From: Herbaspirillum aquaticum | Lineage (GTDB): Bacteria > Pseudomonadota > Gammaproteobacteria > Burkholderiales > Burkholderiaceae_D | Length of the DNA: 64,000 bases | Direction: 5' to 3' | Assembly: GCF_002213425.1 (NCBI RefSeq) | Contig: NZ_NJGV01000005.1 | Coordinates: forward strand, 1 to 64,000 | In this document: positions 55,315 through 63,899 of the stretch, in pieces | Numbering within the stretch: the stretch's first letter is position 1 | Layout of the letters: every line of letters begins with the position of its first letter | Notes under the pieces: generated by a model | What the model saw: the letters and a program-made list of their open reading frames with translations, nothing else | The model's database searches: none | Told to the model about the DNA's origin: nothing | Made by a program: the position numbers and the translations under genes

Positions 55315-56241
55315 TCAGCGCAGCAGCTCCTGCCAGCCAGGCGTTGCAGCGGTCGCCACGGCGTCGTGCGCGTGCAGGCTTTCGAAGTGCGACACGCGCA
55401 CCGAGCAGGCGGCAAAGCGCGCTTCCAGCGCTTGTTGCAGCCGGCGTGCAGCATCCTCCACGTACATCAGGTTGGCGCCATTGACCAGCGCAAAGGCCTG
55501 TTCATCCGCGCGCCGCACGGCCGTCTGCACGGCCGTTCCCAGTGCGGCTTCGGCGCTATCGATCAATTCCACCAGCGGGAACTGTGCGGCATCGCCGCTG
55601 ACCGCAATGCTCAGCACGGCCTGACTGCGCTGGCTGTGCGGCGTGGCCACACTGGCATGGCGCGCCAGCCAGCCCAGCGCGGCATCGCGGTCGATGGCCT
55701 CGTGCTGCGCGAAGTCAGTGGCAAAGGCATCCTGCAAGGCCTGTCGCGATAGCGCTGCCGAGCAGGGGCAAGTGGAAGAATAGGCCACGCTCACCGTCAG
55801 GCGGAGATCGAGCGTGTCATCGCGCAGTTGCGCTGACAGGCTGACCGGATAGCTCTTCCAGCCCGTCAGCGCCGGCGTGACCAGCGCAGCCCGCTGCTGC
55901 AGCAAGGCGAAGTCCAGCCGCAGCAAGGCGGCGCGTGACTGGCAATCAGCGTGGCTCTCGCGCATCTGGCGCAGCAGTTCATGTACGGCGGCGGGCGTGA
56001 GGCGCGATCGACCCGCGAAGGTGTCCAGCAGCAGGTACAGCCGCGACATGTGGATGCCCTTGGCCTGCGGGTCGGGCAGGTCGACCGCCACTTCGGCGCT
56101 GGCAGGCAGTGTCGTGCCGTCGGGCAGCCGCAGCGGCAGGGCGATGCCGCACATGCCCACCCATTGCAGGGGCAGGGCGATGCTGGCAGGTTCGTCGCGG
56201 GCGACGTCGGGCAGGGGGCTGCGTTTGTCGGTGACGCTCAT
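55315..56241 (-). CDS. folE2: GTP cyclohydrolase IB (FolE2)
   Basis: The 308-residue enzyme makes dihydroneopterin triphosphate from GTP, the first step of tetrahydrofolate synthesis. It shows QWVGMCGIALPL, KGIHMSRLY with the conserved His, YSSTCPCSAALSRQ with the metal-binding Cys, and EDAARRLQQALE near the end. FolE2 can use metals other than zinc and in many bacteria replaces zinc-dependent FolE under zinc limitation. It lies 5 nt after a COG0523 GTPase gene, a context well known for zinc-responsive loci. Confidence 0.95.
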   Translation of the reverse strand: MSVTDKRSPLPDVARDEPASIALPLQWVGMCGIALPLRLPDGTTLPASAEVAVDLPDPQAKGIHMSRLYLLLDTFAGRSRLTPAAVHELLRQMRESHADCQSRAALLRLDFALLQQRAALVTPALTGWKSYPVSLSAQLRDDTLDLRLTVSVAYSSTCPCSAALSRQALQDAFATDFAQHEAIDRDAALGWLARHASVATPHSQRSQAVLSIAVSGDAAQFPLVELIDSAEAALGTAVQTAVRRADEQAFALVNGANLMYVEDAARRLQQALEARFAACSVRVSHFESLHAHDAVATAATPGWQELLR

Positions 56242-56246
56242 GCCGT

Positions 56247-57461
56247 TTACTCCCAGCCGGGGAAAGGATCGGCCATGCGCGCCCAGCCCATCGGGCCTTG
56301 CGCCATCTCGGCATCGGTCAGCAGGCAGGCTTCGAGTTTGGCCGTCAATGCCGCCTGGTCCATCTCCATGCCGATCATCACCAGTTCCTGGCGCGCATCG
56401 CCGACGTTGTCATCCCATTGTTCGAGGATGAAGTCGATGGACTCCTGGTCCTGCGGCCACTTCTCGCGCGGCACGGCGGCCCACCACTTGCCGGCCAGCC
56501 CGTGGCGGCAGACGGCACCGGCCTGCGACCACGAACCCGCATGGGCCGGACGTGTGGCGAGCCAGAAGAATCCCTTGGAGCGCACCACGCCCGGCCATTC
56601 GCTGTTGACCAGAGCGTGGAAGCGCTGCGGATGCATGGGCCGGCGCGCACGCCAGGCGAAGCTGGTGATGCCGTACTGTTCGCTTTCCGGGACGTGCTCG
56701 CCGCGCAGTTCCTGCAGCCAGCCGGGGGCCTGGCTGGCTTGGTCGAAATCGAACAGGCCGGTGTTCAATACCTGGTCCAGCGCGACCTTGCCGAATTGCG
56801 CGGTGACGATGCGTGCGCGCGGGTTGAGCTTGTGCAGGATGGCGTGCAGCCGCTCCAGCTCAGGCGGCGAGACCAGGTCCAGCTTGTTGAGCACGATCAC
56901 GTCGCAGAATTCGATCTGCTCGATGAGCAGGTCGACCACGGTGCGGCCGTCTTCCTCGCCCATGGATTCGCCACGCTCCTGCAGGCTGTCCTGGGAGCTG
57001 TAGTGCTTGAGGAAATTGAAGGCGTCCACCACCGTGACCATGGTATCGAGCCGCGCCACATCGGCCAGGCTGGCGCCCTCCTCATCGGTGAAGGTAAACG
57101 TCTCGGCCACGGGCAGCGGTTCGGAGATGCCGGTCGATTCGATCACCAGCTGGTCGAAACGGCGCTCGCGTGCCAGCTTGCGTACTTCCAGCAGCAGGTC
57201 TTCGCGCAGGGTGCAGCAGATGCAGCCATTGCTCATCTCCACCAGCTTTTCTTCCGTGCGCGAGAGGTCGGCGCCGCCATCGCGCACCAGCGCAGCATCG
57301 ATGTTGACTTCCGACATGTCATTGACGATCACCGCCACCCGCCGCCCTTCACGGTTGTGCAGGATGTGGTTGAGCAAGGTGGTCTTGCCGGCACCGAGGA
57401 AACCGGAGAGGACCGTCACGGGAAGCCGGCGGTCGCCGGGCTGGCGTTGGGGGGAGGTCAT
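56247..57461 (-). CDS. zigA: COG0523 (CobW/ZigA/ZNG1-like) metal-chaperone GTPase
   Basis: The 404-residue G3E GTPase has Walker [17 protein letters not shown] (residues about 20-35), the metal-binding CxCC motif in [13 protein letters not shown], Walker B-like [10 protein letters not shown], and the base-specific NKLDLV. A CobW C-terminal domain follows ([19 protein letters not shown]). COG0523 proteins beside folE2 serve zinc delivery under zinc scarcity; members elsewhere serve cobalt or nitrile hydratase, so the metal is inferred from the neighbourhood. It is the first gene of the minus-strand operon and lies behind two operator-like palindromes. Confidence 0.92.
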   Translation of the reverse strand: MTSPQRQPGDRRLPVTVLSGFLGAGKTTLLNHILHNREGRRVAVIVNDMSEVNIDAALVRDGGADLSRTEEKLVEMSNGCICCTLREDLLLEVRKLARERRFDQLVIESTGISEPLPVAETFTFTDEEGASLADVARLDTMVTVVDAFNFLKHYSSQDSLQERGESMGEEDGRTVVDLLIEQIEFCDVIVLNKLDLVSPPELERLHAILHKLNPRARIVTAQFGKVALDQVLNTGLFDFDQASQAPGWLQELRGEHVPESEQYGITSFAWRARRPMHPQRFHALVNSEWPGVVRSKGFFWLATRPAHAGSWSQAGAVCRHGLAGKWWAAVPREKWPQDQESIDFILEQWDDNVGDARQELVMIGMEMDQAALTAKLEACLLTDAEMAQGPMGWARMADPFPGWE

Positions 57462-57540
57462 GGAAATCGTGAAATCGGCGAAAGAGTGGATGAAGGGCTG
57501 TTGCCATCAGCTGAACTGATGACCGGTCTGCTGAAGTAAA

Positions 57541-57583
57541 TGCAACTGAGTTGCGAATATCTCATAAATGCAACTATGTTGCA
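57541..57583. promoter_or_regulatory. Two tandem palindromic operator sites, probable Zur boxes
   Basis: TGCAAC-TGA-GTTGCG (57541-57555) and TGCAAC-TAT-GTTGCA (57569-57583) are inverted repeats with 3-nt centres, 28 bp apart centre to centre. Each is preceded by AAA. They lie 80-122 nt upstream of the COG0523 gene on the minus strand and about 120-160 nt upstream of a plus-strand gene for a 74-residue protein. The FolE2/COG0523 content makes a zinc-uptake-regulator (Zur) operator the best guess. Confidence 0.65.
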
Positions 57584-57704
57584 ATTGGCGAGTGCAAATG
57601 GCGCATGCATCGCGCTTCCGGAGGAGGCTTGCCAGTGGCCGTCCACGGGTAGGAAAGCCCGGCTTGTGCTAGCATGTCGCCTCGCAACAAGGAGGTTTCA
57701 TCAC

Positions 57705-57929
57705 ATGTCCCAGATCTTCCCGTACAAGGGAAACGCCGTCATCCCGGAGATCAAGAAGCTCGACAACGGCAAATTCATGGCTTGCTTCGTGATTCACGAA
57801 GGCAAGGATGGCAGCGGCAAGCTGCGCTACCAGCGCAAGGCGCCCACCAATGAGTTCGATACCGAAGACGAGGCGATCGCCTACATCCTCGATTTTTCGG
57901 GCGACTGGATCGACGAAAATCCCATGTGA
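57705..57929 (+). CDS. Small conserved-looking protein of unknown function, 74 residues
   Basis: A soluble, acidic 74-residue protein with strong initiation signals: AAGGAGG 9 nt before the ATG at 57705. It starts MSQIFPYKGNAVIPEIKKLD and ends FSGDWIDENPM, with alternating charged residues in between (HEGKDGSGKLRYQRK, EFDTEDEAIAYIL). Codon use fits the genome and a good terminator follows. I do not recognise a family. It is divergent from the COG0523-folE2 operon and shares the region holding the palindromes, so it might belong to the same regulon. Confidence 0.7.
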   Translation: MSQIFPYKGNAVIPEIKKLDNGKFMACFVIHEGKDGSGKLRYQRKAPTNEFDTEDEAIAYILDFSGDWIDENPM

Positions 57930-57974
57930 CCCCTCTGCGCGCCGTGACCACGGCGCCGCGGGTCGCAGGCAGGA

Positions 57975-58009
57975 AGAGCCGCACGGAATTTGTTCCGTCG
58001 GCTCTTTTT
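57975..58009 (+). terminator. Rho-independent terminator after the 74-residue protein gene
   Basis: AGAGCCG...ACGGAA pairs with TTCCGT...CGGCTCT around TTTG with a one-base bulge, followed by five T. Confidence 0.87.
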
Positions 58010-58105
58010 CATTGGGGCTGCGACAAATTGCCACATTCGCAGGGAGCGCCGCACGGCCTACAATCGCGAGCCTCTTTCCGTTTTCGGCGCTCCCCGCCCG
58101 CAGCC

Positions 58106-59542
58106 ATGACCACCTCCTTCCAGCCCGCCGGCGATGGCACTGCCAATGCAAATGCCAACGCCGCCAGCGCGACCGCCCGTACCGGCGACGCCCACCGCTC
58201 CGCCTTGCATGCCGTGCTGCTGCGCCTGCATTTCTACATCGGCCTGTTCGTCGGCCCCTTCATCCTGGTGGCCGCGCTGACCGGCACGCTGTACGTGCTG
58301 ACCCCGCAGATCGAATCGCATCTCTATGCCGCCCAGCTCTATAACCAAAGCAGGGGCGAGGCCCGGCCGCTGGCTGAACAGGTGAAGGCCGCGCAGGCCT
58401 TTCTGGGGCCGCAGGCGCGCCTGTTCGCAGTGCGCCCGGCCAAGGCGCAGGGATGGAATACCCGCGTGATGTTCACCCAGCCCGGCCTGGGCGACTCGGA
58501 GAGCCGGGCCATCTTCGTGGATCCGGTCAGCCTGCAGGTCAAGGGCGACCTCATCGTCTATGGCACCAGCGGCGTGCTGCCCTTGCGCACCACGCTCGAT
58601 TACCTGCACCGCAACCTGATGCTGGGCGATGTCGGCCGCAATTACAGCGAACTGGCCGCTTCCTGGCTGTGGCTGGGGGCCTTGGGCGGGGTGTGGCTGT
58701 GGTGGCACGCGCGCCGGCGACGCGCCGGCAGTGCGGCGCGTTCGCCGCGCCCCATGAACGCGCGGCGGCTGCATGCGCTGGTCGGGCTGTGGATCGTGCT
58801 GGGGTTGGTGTTCTTCTCGGCCACGGGCCTGACCTGGTCGCGCTGGGCCGGTGAGCGCGTGAGCCAGATGCGCACGCAACTGGGCTGGATCACGCCTTCG
58901 GTCTCGACCCAATTGCAGGCAGGCGCGCCGGCCATGTCCATGGGCGAACACGCCGACCACATGGGCGCGCATGGCATGCAGATGCCCATGCCGCAAGCCA
59001 GCGACCCGGCCCGCTTCGACATGGTGCAGCAGATTGCCCGCGCAGGCGGCATCGATGCTGCCGAGATCGAGATCCGCCCGCCGCGCGCGGCCCAGCAGGC
59101 CTGGGTGGTCCGCGAGGTGGATCGCTCCTGGCCGACCCAGGTCGATACGGTGGCCATCGATGCCGACCGCATGGCCATCACCAGCCGTGCCGATTTCGCT
59201 GACTTTCCGCTGATCGCCAAGCTGATCCGCTGGGGTGTGGATGCCCACATGGGCGTGCTGTTTGGCGTGGCAAACCAGATCCTGATGGCCCTCTTCGGCG
59301 TGGCCCTGACCGGGCTCATCGTGCTGGGCTACGTGATGTGGTGGCGGCGCCGCCCGGCGGCCGGTGCCAGCCTGGCACCCCTGTCGCAGGCGGTGATGCA
59401 CCTGGCGCCCCTGCAGCGCCTGACGCTGGCGGTGCTGGCCCTGCTGCTGGGCTGGAGTCTGCCCCTGATGGGTGCCAGTCTGCTGCTGTTCCTGCTGGTG
59501 GATGTGATCCGTTATTCCCGCGCGCGCCGCGCTACGGCCTGA
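58106..59542 (+). CDS. PepSY-domain inner-membrane protein (iron/heme-reductase-like)
   Basis: The 478-residue protein has four or five membrane segments: about residues 38-62 (HFYIGLFVGPFILVAALTGTLYVL), 190-205, 225-245, 395-415 and 430-460. It also has a PepSY_TM arrangement with periplasmic PepSY repeats (QAFLGPQARLFAVRPAKA; IARAGGIDAAEIEIRPPRAA). YLHRNLMLGD and HAGLW-type histidines in and near helices could bind haem, as proposed for siderophore-reductase-type PepSY proteins. A segment near residue 280 is rich in Met and His (SMGEHADHMGAHGMQMPMP), which suggests metal contact. Its stop is adjacent to the stop of the convergent phosphoesterase gene. Confidence 0.85.
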   Translation: MTTSFQPAGDGTANANANAASATARTGDAHRSALHAVLLRLHFYIGLFVGPFILVAALTGTLYVLTPQIESHLYAAQLYNQSRGEARPLAEQVKAAQAFLGPQARLFAVRPAKAQGWNTRVMFTQPGLGDSESRAIFVDPVSLQVKGDLIVYGTSGVLPLRTTLDYLHRNLMLGDVGRNYSELAASWLWLGALGGVWLWWHARRRRAGSAARSPRPMNARRLHALVGLWIVLGLVFFSATGLTWSRWAGERVSQMRTQLGWITPSVSTQLQAGAPAMSMGEHADHMGAHGMQMPMPQASDPARFDMVQQIARAGGIDAAEIEIRPPRAAQQAWVVREVDRSWPTQVDTVAIDADRMAITSRADFADFPLIAKLIRWGVDAHMGVLFGVANQILMALFGVALTGLIVLGYVMWWRRRPAAGASLAPLSQAVMHLAPLQRLTLAVLALLLGWSLPLMGASLLLFLLVDVIRYSRARRATA

Positions 59543-60376
59543 TCATTCACGGAGCAGGCCATCGGCGGTCTGCTCGAACCACTCGCTGCCGCGTTGTACG
59601 AAGGTCTGCGACGCGGCCAGCGCAAAACTTTTCACCTCGGGTTTCCAGCCCAGTCGATGCACCACGATCTGGTGCGCCTCCACCTGCAAGACGTTGAAGG
59701 AATTGCTCTCGCCACGTCCGCGGGTGGAGGTGGCCGTGCCTGCTTGCACCACCAGCGCCGAATAGCCGGGGATGTGATAGCGCCCGGCGCTGCTGACGGC
59801 CGAACTGGTGTGCACGTGACCTGCCAGCAGCAGGTCGGCCCCACACAGCGCGAAGGCGCGCATGGCCGGCACCGCCTGGCCGACCAGGCCGTGATGTTGC
59901 GGGCCTGGCGGCAGGTCGAAGGGATGATGGGTGACGATGATCTTGACCAGGTGATCGCCCACACCGGCCAGTTCGCGTCGTGCGTGCTCGATCTGCCGGT
60001 CGTTCACGCGGCCATCCTGGATGGTCAGGGAACGCGCGGTATTGATGCCGACCACGGCGATTTCCTCATCCACGTACAGCGGCTGCAGATCGGCCGATAT
60101 GTGGCGTTTGTACTTGCGCAGCGGCTGCAGCAGCCGCGCCGCAACGTTGAAGAGCGGGACATCGTGATTGCCGGGTACCACCAGCTGCGGCTGCGGCAGC
60201 ATGTTGAGAAACGCCCGGGCCTCTTTGAACTGGCTGCTGCGGGCGCGCTGGGTGAGGTCGCCGGATACCACCACCAGGTCCGGCTTGAGCTCGTGCACCT
60301 GAGCGACCAGGGGTTCGATGATCTCCGGATCGGTGCGGCCGAAATGCAGGTCCGACAGGTGGATGAGGGTACGCAT
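59543..60376 (-). CDS. Metallophosphoesterase (calcineurin-like)
   Basis: The 277-residue dinuclear-metal hydrolase has the five family blocks: HLSDLHFG, VVVSGDLTQ, LVVPGNHDVP, IIVTHHPFD and LLAGHVHTS. Length and order fit CpdA/DNA-repair-type calcineurin-like phosphoesterases. The start overlaps the stop of the lipid-kinase-like gene by 1 nt (TGATG), so translation is coupled. A longer open frame runs upstream through that gene and is rejected. The substrate is unknown; the neighbouring lipid kinase and PAP2 gene hint at a lipid-phosphate role. Confidence 0.92.
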   Translation of the reverse strand: MRTLIHLSDLHFGRTDPEIIEPLVAQVHELKPDLVVVSGDLTQRARSSQFKEARAFLNMLPQPQLVVPGNHDVPLFNVAARLLQPLRKYKRHISADLQPLYVDEEIAVVGINTARSLTIQDGRVNDRQIEHARRELAGVGDHLVKIIVTHHPFDLPPGPQHHGLVGQAVPAMRAFALCGADLLLAGHVHTSSAVSSAGRYHIPGYSALVVQAGTATSTRGRGESNSFNVLQVEAHQIVVHRLGWKPEVKSFALAASQTFVQRGSEWFEQTADGLLRE

Positions 60377-61404
60377 CAGTTCTCCCCCAGCAGCTTGTCG
60401 AGCAGGCCGGGCTCGCTGCTGCCGGCCGTTTGCGGGGCGGCGGCCTGCGGCACGATCACGGTCAGTGAGGCGGGGCGGATGCGGTAGTGCAGCGGTGTCT
60501 GCATCAGGTTGACTTCGCCATCGGTGGCCACGCGCATGCGCTTTTTGTGCGTCTCGATGTGGATCTCGCTGCAGGTGAGCACGTCGAAGTCGTGCGCCTC
60601 GCGCAGGCGGCCGAACAGTGCATGCAGGGCCAGGCGCAGCAAGCCCCAGCGGCCGGTGCGGTGGCACACGTAGAGACTGAGCTGGCCGTCTGTGAGGGTG
60701 GATCGCTTGCCGATGTCCAGGCCGCTCATCAGGTATTCGTTGTTGCCGATGAAGACGAAGGGCGTGCGCCGCCAGTGTTCCTTGCCATCGATGGACAGCC
60801 GCACGCGCAGGAAGGGATAGCGTCGCAGCGCGCCCATGGCAGCCCAGGTAAAGGCCAGCCATTTGCCTCGGCCCAGGCGCGCCTGCTGCTTTTCGCGTTC
60901 GCGCACGATGTCGGGATAGAGACCCAGGCTGGAATTGTTGATGAAGGGCGCGCCATTGACCTCGCCGCTGTCGACCTTGAGCTTGCGCCCGGTGGCGATG
61001 TTGGCGATGGCCTGGTCCAGCGTCAGCGGGATGTTGAGGTCCTTGGCAAAGTGATTCAGCGTGCCCAGCGGCAACACGCCCAGCGCACTCTGGCAATGCG
61101 GATCGGCCAGTAGGGTGGAGGCGACGGCATTGACGCTGCCATCGCCGCCGCCCACGGCGACCACCGCGATCTTGTCGCGCACGGCATTGCGTGCAGTCTG
61201 CAGCATGTCTTCGCCGCTGCGTGCCAGATGCACCACGGCGTGCAGGCCGTGTCGGGCGAATTCTCCGGTGATGTGGGCGGCCAGTTCGTCGGCGTGGCCG
61301 CCGCCGGCACGGGCGTTGATGGCGGCCACCACGTCAGGGCGGCGTGCCGCGTCGGGGTGGCCATGGCTGGCGGGCAATTCCTGGGTCGTGTCTTGTTCTG
61401 TCAT
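60376..61404 (-). CDS. Diacylglycerol/sphingosine kinase-family lipid kinase (YegS-like)
   Basis: The 342-residue kinase has the DAGK catalytic domain with nucleotide loop VVAVGGGDGSVNAVASTL (GGGDGS, residues about 87-93) and LGVLPLGTLNHFAKDLNIP, followed by the beta-sandwich second domain (NNSSLGLYPDIV, FVFIGNNEYL, DGEVNLMQTPLHYRI). It should phosphorylate a lipid or lipid-like alcohol. The start at 61404 is chosen; the upstream frame lacks family similarity. It sits in a three-gene run: PAP2 phosphatase, this kinase, then metallophosphoesterase. Confidence 0.92.
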   Translation of the reverse strand: MTEQDTTQELPASHGHPDAARRPDVVAAINARAGGGHADELAAHITGEFARHGLHAVVHLARSGEDMLQTARNAVRDKIAVVAVGGGDGSVNAVASTLLADPHCQSALGVLPLGTLNHFAKDLNIPLTLDQAIANIATGRKLKVDSGEVNGAPFINNSSLGLYPDIVREREKQQARLGRGKWLAFTWAAMGALRRYPFLRVRLSIDGKEHWRRTPFVFIGNNEYLMSGLDIGKRSTLTDGQLSLYVCHRTGRWGLLRLALHALFGRLREAHDFDVLTCSEIHIETHKKRMRVATDGEVNLMQTPLHYRIRPASLTVIVPQAAAPQTAGSSEPGLLDKLLGEN

Positions 61405-61427
61405 CCGCAGGCAATGGGAATATGGTT

Positions 61428-62198
61428 TCAGAGCCCGTTGGAGCGCGGTTGCGCGTAATAGTGCCGCTGCCACGTGAAAACCACGGTCGTCCACAGCGCG
61501 AACCAGGCCGTGCCCAGCAGCATCGCACCCACTACGTCACTCAGGAAATGCGCGCCCAGGTAGACGCGGCTGAAGGCCGTCAGCGCCACCAGCAGCAGGG
61601 CTGCGCCGATGACGGCGGCCTGCACGCCGCGCTCGCCGGTCTTCAGGCGCGTACCGATGGCGGCGGTCACGCCCGGCTGGTTGAGCAGGTAGGCCGCCAG
61701 CATGGCGTAGAGCAGGGTGGCGCCGATGGTGTGTCCGCTGGGAAAGCTGTAGCTGTGCAACACCAGGATGGGGTCGTCAAAACTGGGACGCAGGCGCGCG
61801 AAAATGTGCTTGAGGGTGAAATTGCACAGCATGCCGCCGGGCAGCACCAGCAGCAGGTCGGTGACCCAGGCCCAGCGCTGCTTGCGGACCATGTGCCAGA
61901 GCAACAGTGCGCCCATGACCAGCACGCCGATGGTGCCATGCAGGTGCGTATAGCCGAGCACCAGTTCGGTCAGGGGTGAAAAGGCATGCTGGTTGAACCA
62001 GTCCGCCAGTTGCTGATCCAGGTGCGTGAGTGCGCCTTTGCTGCTGACTTCGTAGGCGATCAGCGCAAACAGCATGGCCGTGGCCAGCACGGCCATCAGG
62101 CCCGTGGTGAGCGGCAGTCCGAGGTGGTGGTCGCGCGCCATGCGGGCGCGCAGGAAACGCTGGAGGGCGGGAGCGGAGGAAGTCGGTCGTTCTGTCAT
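61428..62198 (-). CDS. PAP2-family membrane phosphatase
   Basis: The 256-residue membrane protein has about six helices and the three PAP2 signature motifs: KHIFARLRP (KxxxxxxRP), SFPSGHT (PSGH), and YLGAHFLSDVVGA (SRxxxxxHxxxD-type). It dephosphorylates lipid phosphates or undecaprenyl diphosphate on the periplasmic side. It precedes the lipid kinase gene by 23 nt, forming a likely operon in which one enzyme adds and another removes phosphate. Confidence 0.92.
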   Translation of the reverse strand: MTERPTSSAPALQRFLRARMARDHHLGLPLTTGLMAVLATAMLFALIAYEVSSKGALTHLDQQLADWFNQHAFSPLTELVLGYTHLHGTIGVLVMGALLLWHMVRKQRWAWVTDLLLVLPGGMLCNFTLKHIFARLRPSFDDPILVLHSYSFPSGHTIGATLLYAMLAAYLLNQPGVTAAIGTRLKTGERGVQAAVIGAALLLVALTAFSRVYLGAHFLSDVVGAMLLGTAWFALWTTVVFTWQRHYYAQPRSNGL

Positions 62199-62261
62199 GC
62201 GGCCATTCTAACCTCAGCGCCCCGTTCCCCGGCAAGGGGGCCGGGGGCTTCGCCGCCCAGA

Positions 62262-63029
62262 TCAGGCGCAGGGATCGTTGCCCAGCGCGATGGCGCGCAG
62301 GGCCGGCAGGTCGCACAGTTCCACATCGCGGTGGTTGACCTCGATGACGCCGGTCTTCTTGAAATTGGTCAGCAGGCGGCTCACGCTTTCCACGGCCAGG
62401 CCCAGGTAGTTGCCGATTTCCTCACGCGTCATGCGCAGCTGGAAGCGGGTCGAGGAATAGCCCCGGCTGGCGTAGCGCGAGGACAGGTTGAGCATGAAGG
62501 CAGCCATCTTCTGCTGCGCGGTCATGCTGCCCAGGGTCAGCATGACGCGTTGCTCGCGCGAAATCTCCAGGCTCATCATGCGATGGAACTGGCGCAGCAG
62601 CGTGGGCATGTCGCGGAACAATTCCTCCAGGCGGGTAAAGGGAATCTCGCAGACTTCGCTGTCTTCCAGCGCCACCGCTTCGCACAGGTGATGGCCGGCG
62701 CCGATGGCATCCATGCCCAGCAGTTCGCCGGCCATCTGGAAGCCGGTGATCTGCTGGCCGCCATTGGTATTGCCCTGGAAGGTCTTGAAATGGCCCAGGC
62801 GGATGGCATAGAGCATGTCGAACTTGTCGTTGAGACGGTACAGGCTTTCATCGCGCTTGACCTTGCGGCGGCGGTTGATGACCTGTTCCAGGCGCTGCAT
62901 GTCGCCCTGATCCAGCCCCATCGGCAGGCACAGCTGGTGCATGCTGCAGGCCGAGCAACTGGCACGCAGCGCGTGCAGGGTGAGCGGAGGCGGCGACTGG
63001 ATGGGCGTGGGGACAGGTAAGCTGGACAT
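62262..63029 (-). CDS. fnr: FNR-type oxygen-sensing regulator
   Basis: The 255-residue Crp/Fnr protein has an N-terminal cysteine cluster (CSACSMHQLC, residues about 25-34) and an internal Cys (in EVCEIPF or HHLCEAV), the pattern that holds an oxygen-labile [4Fe-4S] cluster. The sensor domain is followed by the dimer helix and a winged helix with MTREEIGNYLGLAVESVSRLL; the ExxSR recognition helix fits binding to TTGAT-N4-ATCAA. The start is the ATG at 63029; upstream codons are unlikely. It probably governs the switch to low-oxygen metabolism. No FNR box was seen at its own promoter. Confidence 0.92.
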   Translation of the reverse strand: MSSLPVPTPIQSPPPLTLHALRASCSACSMHQLCLPMGLDQGDMQRLEQVINRRRKVKRDESLYRLNDKFDMLYAIRLGHFKTFQGNTNGGQQITGFQMAGELLGMDAIGAGHHLCEAVALEDSEVCEIPFTRLEELFRDMPTLLRQFHRMMSLEISREQRVMLTLGSMTAQQKMAAFMLNLSSRYASRGYSSTRFQLRMTREEIGNYLGLAVESVSRLLTNFKKTGVIEVNHRDVELCDLPALRAIALGNDPCA

Positions 63030-63258
63030 AAGCGTTGGAGATTCCTCTGTGTTGTGGCGGCGTCGGCTGGCCAAGGCTTGGCGTGATGATATGTGATGCG
63101 CCACATTGTCATGCGGCCACGCTGCGATTTTTTCGTTACTTTTACCACACTTCTCACCTGTGAAACGCATTCGCAGGCCTGCCAATCAAAACTTTCATCG
63201 GGGCAAGGCGAAACTTGCTTTTCGATTACGCCGGCCCCTTTGGGCCTTGCGGGCCCCG

Positions 63259-63789
63259 TTACTTCACCAGTTTCAGGACTGCCCGGAACTGCGGATGCGC
63301 ACTGTGCTGCAGCCATTCGTAAGCCACCATCTCCAGCGTGACGGGAATGGCGCCCGCCGCGCGCATGCGCTCGAAGGCGGCATCGCGGTCCAGCGCGCGG
63401 CGCGAGCCGCAGGCCTCCAGCAGGGGCAGCACCGTATAGCCCTGTCGCAGCAATGAAAGCGCCGTCTGCAGCACGCAAATGTGGGTTTCACACCCGGCGA
63501 TGATGATCTGCCGTACGGCCGGCGGGATGACGGGTAGCAAGCCGTCCGCGCAGGCATCGAAATGCTGTTTGGACAAGGTCTTGTCGCACAGCCGCGCGAT
63601 CTCCGGATGATTGGGCCCGAGCTTGTCGGGCATCTGCTCGGTGGCCAGCACCGGCACGCCCAGCAGTCCGGCAATGCTGGCCATGCGCACCAGCTGCGCC
63701 AGTACGGCAGGGCCGTCATGGATGGCGGGCAGGAGGCGCTCCTGGGGATCGATCACCAGCAGGGCGGATTGAGGGGCCTGTATCAGCAT
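63259..63789 (-). CDS. Isochorismatase-family hydrolase (YcaC-like)
   Basis: The 176-residue cysteine hydrolase has the catalytic Asp in LLVIDPQERLL, a Lys in TLSKQHFD, and the nucleophilic Cys in AGCETHICVLQTALSL (residue about 113), the YcaC-like triad. The start at 63789 fits the family, which begins just before LLVIDxQ; an upstream ATG at 63879 adds 30 unrelated residues. Substrate unknown. It is divergent from an MFS transporter gene 110 nt away. Confidence 0.9.
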   Translation of the reverse strand: MLIQAPQSALLVIDPQERLLPAIHDGPAVLAQLVRMASIAGLLGVPVLATEQMPDKLGPNHPEIARLCDKTLSKQHFDACADGLLPVIPPAVRQIIIAGCETHICVLQTALSLLRQGYTVLPLLEACGSRRALDRDAAFERMRAAGAIPVTLEMVAYEWLQHSAHPQFRAVLKLVK

Positions 63790-63899
63790 GGGAGTCCTGT
63801 TCTTGATGGGCTTGGCAGAAATTGAAGGTCTTGTGTCATTGACGCCAAGCGGGTGGGAATTCGACAATTTTTCCATCATTGACCCATCGGAGCAAATCC

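Noticed and set aside
60376-61096. Extension of the metallophosphoesterase frame through the lipid kinase gene
   Set aside because: The phosphoesterase domain begins right at the ATG at 60376; the extension is out-of-frame kinase sequence.
63030-63130. FNR or Crp binding box upstream of the fnr gene
   Set aside because: TGTGATGCGCCACA near 63090-63103 is only partly palindromic and no TTGAT-N4-ATCAA was found.
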